Origin: Nelumbo lutea
Lineage: Eukaryota > Streptophyta > Magnoliopsida > Proteales > Nelumbonaceae
NCBI GenBank assembly: GCA_022828595.1
Contig: JAKGHH010000008.1
Location: forward strand, 20,824,378 to 20,888,377
DNA length: 64,000 nt
Direction of reading: 5' to 3'
Of this stretch, positions 11,250-21,500 are shown piece by piece (the first letter of the stretch is position 1; each line of letters starts with the position of its first letter). Made by a program: the position numbers and the translations under genes. The notes under the pieces were generated by a model. The model made no database searches. It had not been told where the DNA came from and saw only the letters and a list, made by a program, of their open reading frames with translations.

Positions 11250-12284
11250 AAAGTTGTTCTTCCTTCTACAGCCAATATTGGTACTATCTTTTTAAATCTG
11301 TCAATTGTTGTTCTTCCCTAGCTGATAGGAGTTTGAGCTGCATATCAGCAATTTGAAGAGCAAGAGTTTGGAGGTGGCGTTGCATATACCCAAAAGAAGA
11401 TTTGTTTCATGCCTTCAATGCATGTTTGCAAGACTGTAATTTCATATGGATTGTATTATAGTTTTGTACCTTCCAAGCTTTGAAAATTATGTGTTTACAA
11501 TCTGGGTGGTCTGTCCAAAAAGGTTGATAATGAAATTGTGATTTCCTTGGAGCATTTTCAGGAAGAGTGGATAATTTGATAGAACCATGGTCGGAGGAGA
11601 TTATAGGTAAGTGGTAGAGAATTGTTTGTGGGTAGATCTGTAATCAGGAGGGTGTAACCAAAGCCCTGTCAAGTCTTTTTAATATTTTATGAGACTCTTA
11701 TTGTCCATTTGTCCAGGTGAATGGGGGTTCTACAAGGTCTAAATCCACCAAACGAAAGAAATTTATGAATAGTTTCATACATTTTGAGGTTTGGGGTGGA
11801 CTTCCTTGATAGTTTTTCTGGTCATGGGGTAACTAAATATTATTGATATCCCCCATGACTATCCAGGGTCTATCTATGGAAAACATTTTGTTCTTCAGGG
11901 TATCCCATAGTTCCTTTCGTTTGTGTTTTTGTGGATGTCCATAGAAGAAGATAATGTCTCATTGTTTATGGACAGGGTAATTACCCATTGTAAGGTGAAT
12001 AAAATGTCATTGAGTGTCCTAGACTATTATTAATATGTTATCCTTCCATCCACAAAATAAACCTCCTGATTTACCTAGGGCTTCTTGTCTATTGTAGTTT
12101 TTATATTTGAGTTTTTTTTCCCTAAGTTTGCAGTCTTAGATGGGGAGAGATGAATTTCACTGAGGAAAAGAATGCCAGGTTTTTCTTTTCGACAAAGAGC
12201 TTGTAGATTCCTCACTAATTTCGGGTTATTCATCCCTCTAATGTTCCAAGCCAATATTATCATGGTTATAAAATAGTTATACAC
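11250..12284 (-). pseudogene. LINE-B AP-endonuclease domain
   Basis: The start is clear: MIILAWNIRGMNNPKLVRNL (about 12261), then LCRKEKPGILFLSEIH. Downstream to about 11250 the endonuclease reading is in several broken frames; DxGHPQKHKRK-like and SSDHGS-like pieces can be read, but no continuous frame exists. Function would be target DNA cleavage. Confidence 0.7.
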
Positions 12285-12287
12285 AAG

Positions 12288-14035
12288 TCAAGTGAGTAAA
12301 ATTAAACAAGAATAGAGTAGTAAAGCATGTGGAAAATATTGGCGTACCTCTGCATGGGTTTGAGGAACTGGATGTTGTGGGAATTGAACGGCTTCTATTG
12401 TATGGCCAGCTAGCATAGAGTTTACCCACAACAACTCTACCATTCGATTTACTGCATCAGAAGTTGTGAGCTCTTGATTCATTAGGCTGCCCAGATGTCA
12501 TTGGACGTACAAATCATTTACATTCATCTTTCTTGAACCTTTTTCTTCTAGTATTTCTACTTGTACCGCTTCTGCTGGTTGTTTTTGAGATGTTTGGATG
12601 GGCTCTGGAAAATAGTTAATTAATTGTCTATTTTGAACTATGATTAATATTTGTTTGCTCTCCTTTATAGTGATACCAAAAGGTCTGCCCCGTTTATGTT
12701 TCATGGTGTGCAAGTCGAGGACTCTTATTCCCCTGGTTTTTGTAATGTAATATTGCTTGTAACCATCTTGTAAGAATTGGCTAGAGGGTTGTGCATGAGT
12801 TGACATAATTATTTGAGGGTGGCTAGGTTTTACTAAGAGAATGCTTTTTGGGGCCAGATGTAAATGAGCTTCAAAAGGGGCTAATGCGTGTTGATTACTT
12901 GCAGTGGGAGATGTATAAGGGTTGGCTTCCACGTGTTGGGTTTTCATGGGGATACATGACTTGTCTTTTGCATTGGGTTTACATGGAGTTGAGGATTGCC
13001 CACATGTTGAGTGGTTAGTATTCTCTTTCTAAGACTGAGTCAACTCTATTGCTTGACACTGAGTTACTGAGTTGTGAATCGCCGGTTGTAAAAGTATTGG
13101 GTGTTCAATGCATTGACTTTTCTGACCACCCGTTCCGTCTTCTGAGTCTTCATCAGAACCCTGGTCACTGTGACGAATTTTACAGGTACTTGGTGATTGA
13201 AACACTAGACTGAAGCTAGGTATATTGCATGGCTTATCTGGATGGTGCTCTACTTGTAGCCATTCTCCTGGGTTGTTGATGGAGCAACCTTTCAAGTACG
13301 ATCTATAATCTTGCACAAAGGTGTCAAGGTGTTTACAGTCGTCCATACATGTCCCACTAGACCGCAGTTAGCACATGTTCTTGGTAGTTGTTCATAACAG
13401 AACTAGAGCCACACTAGTTTACCATTGTAGATAATAAACCTTCCTTTGTACAAAAGCTGTTGAAGATCTATGATTATCTTTTTCTTGACATAAAGCCCAT
13501 GTTCCAGATGCCCTGTTCTTATCTTCTCCTTATTTGGTATCACTGTTCCTTTATATTGGGCTAAGAAGCTAACACAACCATCTTCCACCATACCTTTGGG
13601 TATCATGTGAATCTGCAACCATACATGTTGTGTCCATACTTTCTTGATTCCCCATGTAAAAGAGTCAGACCATTCATCCAGTAGTAACCAGCTAGATCTA
13701 TAGAACCAAGGTCCCTAGAGCCTTTTTTTTGTCTTCTAGACTTTCGAAGATAAACTCCAAGTTACCCCCCTCAATAAATCTCATAGTTAATGAGGATTTA
13801 ATATTCCATAGGTTTTTTACATGTCCTTCAAGTATTTCTTGGGAGACCTGCTGCCTAGGGAATACTCTCCCCTTTAAGGTTAACTATGAGATTCGAAGAG
13901 CTTCTTCCACCGATTCAAAGGAGGGAAACTCATTATCCATGTGCCTAGAAAATTCATGCTTGCATTGATTACCTTCCATGTGGGGAATATGCTCAGGCTG
14001 CAAAATCACTTCCTTATCCTTCGAACTTGATGCCA
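12288..14035 (-). pseudogene. LINE-B ORF1 (nucleic-acid-binding protein)
   Basis: ATG at 14035 opens MASSSKDKEVILQPEH, followed by a DUF4283-like segment (GRVFPRQQVSQEILEGHVKN, then MRFIEGGNLEFIFES) after one in-frame stop. A zinc-knuckle-like CANCGLVGHV occurs near 13370, followed by acidic and proline-rich stretches (13346-12498). ORF1 proteins of plant L1 elements bind the element RNA. At least four frame breaks separate the pieces, so it is non-functional. Confidence 0.75.
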
Positions 14036-14515
14036 TCAACCTTTACTGCACTTGATGTTGAGGTTGAAATTGTTGCTTCCTATAGGTATAAATGAGCTCC
14101 TTTCTGAGATAGTAAATAAATAGTAGAGCGTGCTATAGGACCCTAATGCTAAGCTGGCAGGTTGAAAATGATGCAAGAAATGGGAGGGGAAGGAAATGAG
14201 GGTAGTAGGCAATTACTGATTAAAGGACCAAAGAAAATTCATGGTTGAAAGTAGATTGTATGCATGGTGTCGTGGTTACAAACGCAATGTTGATTAGCAA
14301 ACAGACACCGATTTTATATCATGTCCTGGGTATACATCGGGAACATCTCCTATACTTATATTTATAATTATGGAAAGATATTTCCAATGTAGAGTGGGAT
14401 GTGACTGTAATGTTAGTGTGAGGGACCAAACCGGATGAGACTGGATATGTTCACTTCAAAAAACTGCCAACACATTCCAACATGATCTGTCTTTGCACAT
14501 GACAAACATGGTGGG

Positions 14516-14970
14516 TAGGGGTGTAACTTGGGCGGGCTCAACTTGGGTGGGTAGGCTCGAATCTAGTCCTTAAGGTAGTCAATTATACACATTCGTAGAT
14601 ATATATTTATATATGTAAATTTTTGTATACATACATACATATATATATACATATACACACACACACATGCACACACATACATACATACATACATGTATAA
14701 TTTTAGATTGAGTTCATTAACCACATATATACGTGTAAATTTTTGTATACATACATACATACATATATATATACACACACACATGCACACACATACACAC
14801 ATACATACGTGTATAATTTTAGATTGAGTTCATTAACCAACCCAAGGGCATCAAATTACAATGCAAGTTGGGCTTAGGTTAAAAAGATTGGGCTTGACCT
14901 CAGGCTCGAGCCTTAAGCCCAAATTTTAAGGTTGGCCCTAGGTTGACCACAAACCTTACTCAATCCACAC
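14516..14970. mobile_element. hAT-type non-autonomous element, eroded right end
   Basis: The left end TAGGGGTGTAACTTGGGCGG is the hAT-like terminus also seen at 17313 (reverse) and, diverged, at 44776. The right part has the same interior vocabulary (GGGCTTGACCTCAGGCTCGAG, GTTGACCACAAACC) as the 17.3-kb copy, but the final CACCCCTA is not recognisable. No transposase frame is present. Confidence 0.45.
14598..14838. repeat. Tandem pair of microsatellite-bearing units
   Basis: Two adjacent units of about 120 bp each run GTAAATTTTTGTATACATAC, then (AT)n/(AC)n, then TGTATAATTTTAGATTGAGT and TCATTAACC (about 14598-14721 and 14722-14838). They differ mainly in the length of the AC and AT runs. Open frames across this tract are low-complexity artefacts. 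Confidence 0.8.
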
Positions 14971-15853
14971 AATTTGGTGGATTCCAGTTTCATGATGATG
15001 TGCAAACAATCAGACATAGATCATGTTGGAACCGTATTTGAACAGTTTTATTGTGAGTAGATCCCACTCCAAACAGGATGAGCCAGTGCAAGCCAAACAT
15101 AGTCATACCAATTGGATCAAGCCGGTCCAAGTAAATGATCATGTCTTATATTTACAAGGGAGAGAATGTATTTGGCGGCATTTGGTAGGCTATAATTGAA
15201 TCAAGTTCTAATCGAATAGTTCATGTTCAAGTTTGATTATGTCGGTTCAAATTTGTCTTTAATCGAGTTCAAAACTCGAGATAAGTTCAATTAGTTATTT
15301 GAATTTGAATTCAAATTTGACAAATAAAAGTTCAGCTTGAAATTTCATGAATTTGGTTTGATTAATATATACATATACATATATTATAGAATATAAAAAT
15401 ATATTTTATAAAATACATTATAAAAATATATTTTTATATTCTATAGAATATAGGAATATACTATATATTATAATATATATTTATAAAATAAAAAATATAT
15501 TTATTTTTGAGTTTTCAAGTTAAACTCGAGCTCATCAAATATTTAATTGAACCAAACTCAAACCAGGAAATAGGATTCAAGTGAAATTCTAACTCGAACT
15601 CAAATTTAATAGTATTTTAGTCGAACCGAGGCAAGACAGAAAAGTTCAACTCGGCTTGACTCGATTTCACCCATAGTATTTGATATAGTAGTCGTTGCAT
15701 GAGGCAAGGATTTCAATTTTCACATGAAGAATCGGATCTATATTTTCACACCCACCTCATAGCACTTGTGCCCGTGCATCTGGAACACCTCCCCAGCAAT
15801 GAAGATGTTCCGACTGCAACGTGTTGTAAAGACAATATGAGGACTAATTTTGC
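14971..15853. other. Intergenic repeat-derived stretch with an AT palindrome
   Basis: No gene is visible. 15170-15670 has a degenerate inverted-repeat character (TCAAACTCGAG / CTCGAGCTCATC text). At its centre is an AT palindrome: TATAGAATATAAAAATATAT (from 15385) pairs with sequence 15419-15445 around a loop of about 8 nt. 15735-15815 contains a GGAACACCTCC...GAAGATGTTCC hairpin related to those at 17.5 and 54.2 kb. Confidence 0.55.
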
Positions 15854-16036
15854 CAGTGTTTTAAGACTTGGCCCGGACCAGACGGTTAAACCATTAAATC
15901 GATAATTAGTGGCCATTTTGGGTCCCGGTTAAATGACAATTTTGGCGGGTTGGACAGACAAACTGTCGGTTAACCAGAAAAGCCAAAATCGGAGAGCATT
16001 CCAATTTTTAACTGCAATCCGAGTCTTACAACACTG
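15854..16036. mobile_element. Small TIR element, family F1 (183 bp)
   Basis: The termini are CAGTGTTTTAAGACTTGG and, on the other strand from the right end, CAGTGTTGTAAGACTCGG (16 of 18 identical). The interior has GGCCCGGACCAGACGGTTAA text shared with the elements near 1665, 23053 and 63516. No coding capacity. I could not confirm a TSD. Confidence 0.65.
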
Positions 16037-16108
16037 ACTTTGCACAAATTTTTACGCTTCATTTGTCTTATTTGTGTGGTATTCATGTTCAAGACACATA
16101 GGTGTCAA

Positions 16109-16877
16109 TAGGGTGCTCATCAAAAAACGAAGAACCAAACCGAATTAAGGAAACCAAATCGAAAAAACCAATTAACTGAACTGATTGATTTGATTTTTAT
16201 TCGGGCATTAATTGAACTATCTGATGTGTGTATGTTTACAGAATTTATAATACAACTAGTGGGGATCCGTCTGATGTACGAGCTTTTTTAAATAGAAGTG
16301 AAGTAATTGAAATACATGAAAAAGTATTCCATCATAATGAAAAAAAAAAAACAATGTAACCAATATAATAAAACAAATATAATTCAATAAGGTATTATTC
16401 ATGTAAATAGGAATTAGAGATAATTTAGGAGAAAGTGTGGGATAGTGGGAGAGGTAGTTTAGGAGAAATTTTAGAAGATTATATTTTTTAGGTTATTGAG
16501 AACATGAGAGAGAGAGAGAGAGATTTTAGATAATTTTTATGGGGAATGAGAGAATTTTATTGGTTGTTCCAAAACTGACATGGAATAAAAAATCAAAAAA
16601 AAAAGAGAAAATATCTAGGCTGCAGTGTTTTAGTATGTATATAGATAATATTATTTATAATATAATATATTATATATCTATAGTATTTATATTATATATT
16701 TATATATTTGTTATATTATATATTGAAAATATTAAAAAATCAAGAAACCAAATCAATCAATCAATTAACTAGTTGGTATCAATTCGATTTTGGTTCCCGA
16801 TTTTTCAAAACTCAATGGTATCATTTGGTTTCAAAAATTAGCTCATGGTTCGGTTAACCAAATCGTGAGCACCTTTA
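16109..16877. mobile_element. Candidate hAT-like TIR element, AT-rich centre
   Basis: TAGGGTGCTCATC at the left resembles the complement of the right end (TAAAGGTGCTCACGA). Subterminal text ACCAAACCGAATT / GGTTCGGTTAACC is likewise inverted and recalls the hAT element at 48956. The centre is AT-rich with an AT palindrome (about 16640-16725). No matching 8-bp TSD was found, so the ends are tentative. Confidence 0.35.
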
Positions 16878-17049
16878 TTTATTACTCATTAGGCACCACT
16901 TAGGAGAAAGTGCCTTTCTAGCAAGAAACATGAAAAAGACATTTTCCAAAAAAATGGCTTTTTACAAAAAATCAAGATAAAGGGTTGTAACCACATTTTA
17001 CTTTTATATTTTAAGTAGCCAATAAAACAAGAAATTGCTTAAAATGCCT

Positions 17050-17198
17050 ACATAGTGATTTCTCTTGAAATGGGTTGGACTTGGATTTTTTGTCCTTAAC
17101 GGTCAAGGCTAAGCTTGAGCCTAAGACTTCGGCCTTTTTTGTTTTTTGAGCTGAATCTGGGCCTAACCCTTTAAGTAGCCCAAACCCAACCCAATTGT

Positions 17199-17229
<31 letters not shown>

Positions 17230-17313
17230 ATATTGGAAAAGTTGGGCTTTAAACTCAGACTCAGGCCTGGATTGACTATAAACCCGGCCCACCCCACCCA
17301 ACTTGCACCCCTA
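17050..17313. mobile_element. hAT-type non-autonomous element, right end clear
   Basis: The right terminus CCACCCAACTTGCACCCCTA is the complement of the hAT-like terminus at 14516. The interior includes GGGCTTTAAACTCAGACTCAGG and a (CA)n(TA)n microsatellite at 17198-17229. The left terminus is not recognisable. Confidence 0.45.
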
Positions 17314-17523
17314 CTTTCCGCTACACCCTTTCACATGGAAATGGACGCGCGGTTAGTGTACTGGCCACAAGAAATAAATCATGAGCAGAAGGCCTCCGCA
17401 GGAAGTCAATAACGAGCCAGTGGTCCATGTTTGAGACTTGAGATCACTAACGTCAGGTGATAAAATGGCTGTCGCCAAAGTGGCCGTACTTTCTAGAGAG
17501 TTCAAATCAGCTCCTGCCATGTA

Positions 17524-17596
17524 TTGGAAACATCTCCCAATGATGATATCATATCATTTCTGATATCAACAGAGATGTTCCCAATAAACGGTAAGG
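17524..17596. repeat. Hairpin repeat, core GGAAACATCTCC
   Basis: ATTGGAAACATCTCC and, about 30 nt on, GAGATGTTCCCAAT form an inverted repeat around ATGATATCATATCATT. The same arm text recurs at 14338, 15780, 50286, 50590, 54201 and 54538. The long open frames over 17502-17821 on both strands follow from this structure and are not gene-like. Confidence 0.6.
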
Positions 17597-18103
17597 ATGT
17601 GCTGTGGGACGGGGAGGGGTGCGGATTAGCCCCTCCGTGGCTCCGTGCAATGCAAGTATGCAAGGGCCGGAAGGGCCCTTTATTAACTCGAAATCCTCTT
17701 GACGGCAGGCGCAGGAGGCAAAGAGGGAAGAGTGGAAAATGGATAGAAAGCTCAAATTTTTCATCCACTTGCATAATTCAGTAACTCGGACAAAAAGAAA
17801 AGAGAGAGAGAAGAAAAACACAGTATCAATCGATCATTAAGTGGGTCCATGGTTTTCATGGTTGAAATCATCCCCAGTTGGTTCAACATCCAAAGCAAAT
17901 GATGGTCCCGACCGTGGCCACCTAATTTTTTCTTCATATTCCGCAATTCACAACTATAGATTTCATCATTAAAACCCACAATGAAAAATGGTGAAATTGA
18001 ATACCAAAAAAGGAAGCAAACGCATCTATAAGCTTACTGAGTTGCAGAACTACTCTTATCAACCATCTTTGCATTATCAGTAAATACCTACACATTCTCT
18101 CTC

Positions 18104-18109
18104 TTTATT
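18104..18109 (-). promoter_or_regulatory. Candidate TRS120 polyadenylation signal
   Basis: AATAAA on the minus strand (TTTATT on plus) lies about 255 bp past the TRS120 stop codon, a plausible 3' UTR length. Not verified by a transcript. Confidence 0.3.
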
Positions 18110-18363
18110 TTCATGAATTTGGACAGAAAACACAGTCAAATTGAACGACTTATGCACAAACGGCGGGCAGGGAAAACCTTGAGTTCTTTATCCATGACCC
18201 AAAAATCATGGCAAAGTTGAAGATATTGGAAAGGTAGAGGCATGCTATTGGCATCATGGCTTGGTCCTGAGTTTCTTGTGATCTAGCATCAATTAGCTCT
18301 TTGAAAAACTGCCTCTGATACAAAATCAGCTTGGCCAATGATAATGTCAAATGGAAAAACCAA

Positions 18364-18584
18364 TCATGTGCTCCCAACAACACGGATATGGAAAGGTGAC
18401 CCACGACAGAAGATCGGCTCATCAGGTGAATCAGTTTTTGCACGAGCCCTAAGGATGTCATTGGCATCAGCAATAACAGCAGCAGCTACAAGGGTGTACT
18501 CACCAGGGACAAGGAAATACAGAGAAAAGGAATGGCTAATTTCTTGAAGTGGGGGAACCTCCACGCATATTTCACTCAAAACAC
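18364..18584 (-). CDS. TRS120: TRS120 exon 10 (residues 1132-1204, stop)
   Basis: Acceptor GTTAAAG precedes VLSEICVEVPPLQEISHSF. The exon runs through FSLYFLVPGEYTLVAAAV to the stop at 18364-18366. Confidence 0.96.
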
Positions 18585-21500
18585 CTTTAACACAACATGC
18601 AAATAGCAAATAAGTAAAACCAATGTCATTCCACATATTCATACATGCTAATACCAATATGTAAAATGCAGTTCCATTCATTTATAAATTCATTATCCAT
18701 CCATAATAACTTTCAAGGAAATATGACATAAAAGAAATTCTGGTTAAAGAGAAGATGGAGAAGAGGGGTATGGGTTGTGGTGTGTTTTCAGTTGTAGGGT
18801 ATTTTGAGGGGGCATGTGTTCAAGCCTGAAGTTGGTAGGTTTTTCTTTCTTTTTTTCTGCTGCAAGCTGCAAAGTTGGTAGGTTGTCACTTCTCTGTGTT
18901 CTGGTGCATTTGGGTGGAAAAAAAAAATGAATAAATTTTTTAGAACATTTGCAAGGTGGAGGCGGTGATGGGTTATGTGAAAAGCAATATTTGTTCCTGG
19001 CTGCGGGAGAACAAAGAGTTGGTAAGTGTCCCCCAACCCAGGTGCAGGCAGGATTTGATCCCAAGTCTCCACTACGACCAGCAGGAGACCTTACCAACCA
19101 ACTGGTTGGCACCTTGCAGTTGGTAAGTGTTCCTTGTAGTTTTTCCCCCTTTTTGTGACAAGGGCAGGCTACTTCTGAGATAATTGTATTATGGGTTCTT
19201 TTTGTACATTCCCATTGTATAGTCCCTGGATATACATGGGTTTCTGATATATTTTGATGTTTATAATTACTGCATTACCTTGAAGAAGAAGAAGAAGAAG
19301 AAGAGGGCATTATAAATATAGCTACATAAGAAACGTGAGGAAGTTCAAGCCTTGTGAAATCAGGAAAAAAAATAAACGGATTAACTAAAGGGCAGCCCAG
19401 TGCATGAGGCTTCTGCCAACACAGGATCTGGGGAGGGATAGATAAACTAAAAGATATATAATTTCTCCAGAAAGGTCAGGAACCAGAAAGAAGTTACATT
19501 AGAACCATACCAGCCCATAGGACAGTAGCTTTATTACCCTCGATGCAGCTTTCCCCTGCCACATCTCTGCAAGTAATACTGAGACTCATCCTGATGATTT
19601 CTTTTGTGTTATTGCGAACAAGAACTTCCAAAGGAGTCATTTCATGTGCTGGTACAGAACCTTTTTCCCCTGAAGATGTAATTCGAATGTCAGATTCTTT
19701 GGGTGAATCAATCTTTGCAACAGATCCATTACCATTTCTAGCAAGCCTGAACCCAAAGGTTAATGGATCTGGCAGTAGGATGTCCATAACCGATGTTTGA
19801 AGAGCTCCTTGTACTGCATCTTTAATATTCAACTCCCCAGAGCTGTTCCGTCCAGATTGCCACCTCACCTTTATTCTAGAAACCAAGCTCTTTATAGAAT
19901 TATTCAACTCAGCCTTGGTGTTCTTATCTGTGGAACTTGAACTTCTGCTACTGAGAGGCCCATTTGCTTGATAATCCTTTGCAAAAAAGGACCCATCAAG
20001 AATAGGTAACTTAAAATGTTCCAGTGGTATCAGTACCCTTGCAGAGCAGTCCCTATCAATTCTAGTTTTTGGATATCCAAAGTCAGCAGCATCACGATCG
20101 ACAAAGGTTGATTTATCCTCATCATTTGTACTTTCCAGCTTGACAGAAACACTGATCTCAAATACAACATCAGTTGGATTAGATAGCTCAAGTTCAAGAA
20201 GCCGAAGACCCCAACTCCCTCTGTATGGATCAATTTTTACCAAGCTATCGGTCTTACTTTTTGTAATGGTAATTTCATCTGTAGAATTATCCTCAAGATA
20301 AACTGGTTTTGGCATATTTTCACTAATATGCGCAGGAATTTCCATTGAAAGCAGACGAGCCTTCACAAATGACAATCCCTGCTGAACACAAATATGCAGT
20401 GGAACAACCAACCTTCTGCCTGGAGGCATAACAGAGTCACTTGTTGAGGTTTGGCCAGGATACTCCAACGGCCCTGACAAGGAAAAAAAAGGTTGAAAAT
20501 TTTAGTACAAAGTCAATATAAACTACCATAAGAAGAATACAAATAGATATTTTAAATATTTCAAGCACAAAGTTCTCCTTCTAGAAAAAATTGACACCAG
20601 TTTGCAACATTGTAATATTAATTTCCTTTTACCCCTTTAAACTATAGGAGAAAAGGAGATTTGGTCATTCCCCCAACCAGAGGATGGGGGAGGAACATAT
20701 AACCACCTTACCAAGCAGCAAACAGTAATATATTGTAAACCCATCATCCCAACCTGATACAGAACCAAAAGTTGAGGAAATGGAAATCATACCATTCCTT
20801 CCTCTAGATCTGCATGGGCTTTCTAGTGGCTATCATGATGGGCCAAATAATAATTTTTCACAAATCTGATGCATTCAGCAAATCCAAGACTAGTAAATGT
20901 GTGCCAATCCCTATGCCCTTACAATTCAATTTGATACAGAATAACAATATTGTTTCTAAAACAAACAAAAATATGCTTGGAAAAACAAAAGCAAAAACAT
21001 GTTACACTTACATAAGGCCAATATGGGCTACTACTTGGTGTATGGTGCACACAACAAAATATACACTACACTATGGATCATACCAACTAACACGTAAATG
21101 TATTTGGAAATTTTGAGTATAAGGTATAAATGAAAATAAAAATAAAAAATAAGAAAGCTGAAATAATATCCATCTGATCACAATCTTTATGTGAATATTG
21201 TATGCTTTATGAAACATGTTTTTGAAACTAGAAATTTAAGAACCGGATTCTGGCTTTAGTCTTGGAAACAAGAAATACATTATACAAACAAGAACATGTT
21301 TTCTGTGTTTTTGTTTTAAGAGTCAACGCTTTTTCATACTATGCATGGGACGTATGTTTTTGAATTCAATAGGAAAAAACAATTCACTTTGTATAAAACC
21401 CCCTTAGGTTGTGTCCTCATCCATAAAACATGCCATTTCAGATGTCCTCAAATTCATACATCAGTCTACCAATGACACAATAGAACATGTTGCAATGGCA

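Larger units (their letters stand above)
8277..14304 (-). mobile_element. LINE-B, full-length but inactive L1-type element
   Basis: The 6.0-kb element is bounded by identical 11-bp repeats, ACACCGATTTT, at 8266-8276 and 14305-14315. A T-run at the low-coordinate end is the poly(A) tail read from the minus strand. Minus-strand order is a 5' UTR (14304-14036), ORF1 (14035-12288), endonuclease (12284 to about 11250), reverse transcriptase (11187-9696), zinc-binding region (9219-9019) and RNase H (8650-8409). All domains carry stops or frameshifts. It interrupted a dispersed repeat: the right flank (TATACATCGGGAACATCTCC) continues the CACACCGA text of the left flank, as in the copies at 54.17 kb. 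Confidence 0.9.

Noticed and set aside
14563..14802. 79-codon frame of M, C, V and Y repeats
   Set aside because: Translation of AC/AT microsatellites.
17502..17821. Overlapping 86-90 codon frames on both strands
   Set aside because: They mirror each other over a hairpin repeat and have no conserved domain.
19051..19061. B-box read as a tRNA gene
   Set aside because: No cloverleaf can be formed and the A-box is weak; a SINE is the better reading.
18744..19158. Overlapping frames in TRS120 intron 9, one cysteine- and proline-rich
   Set aside because: They cover the candidate SINE and disagree with its element boundaries.
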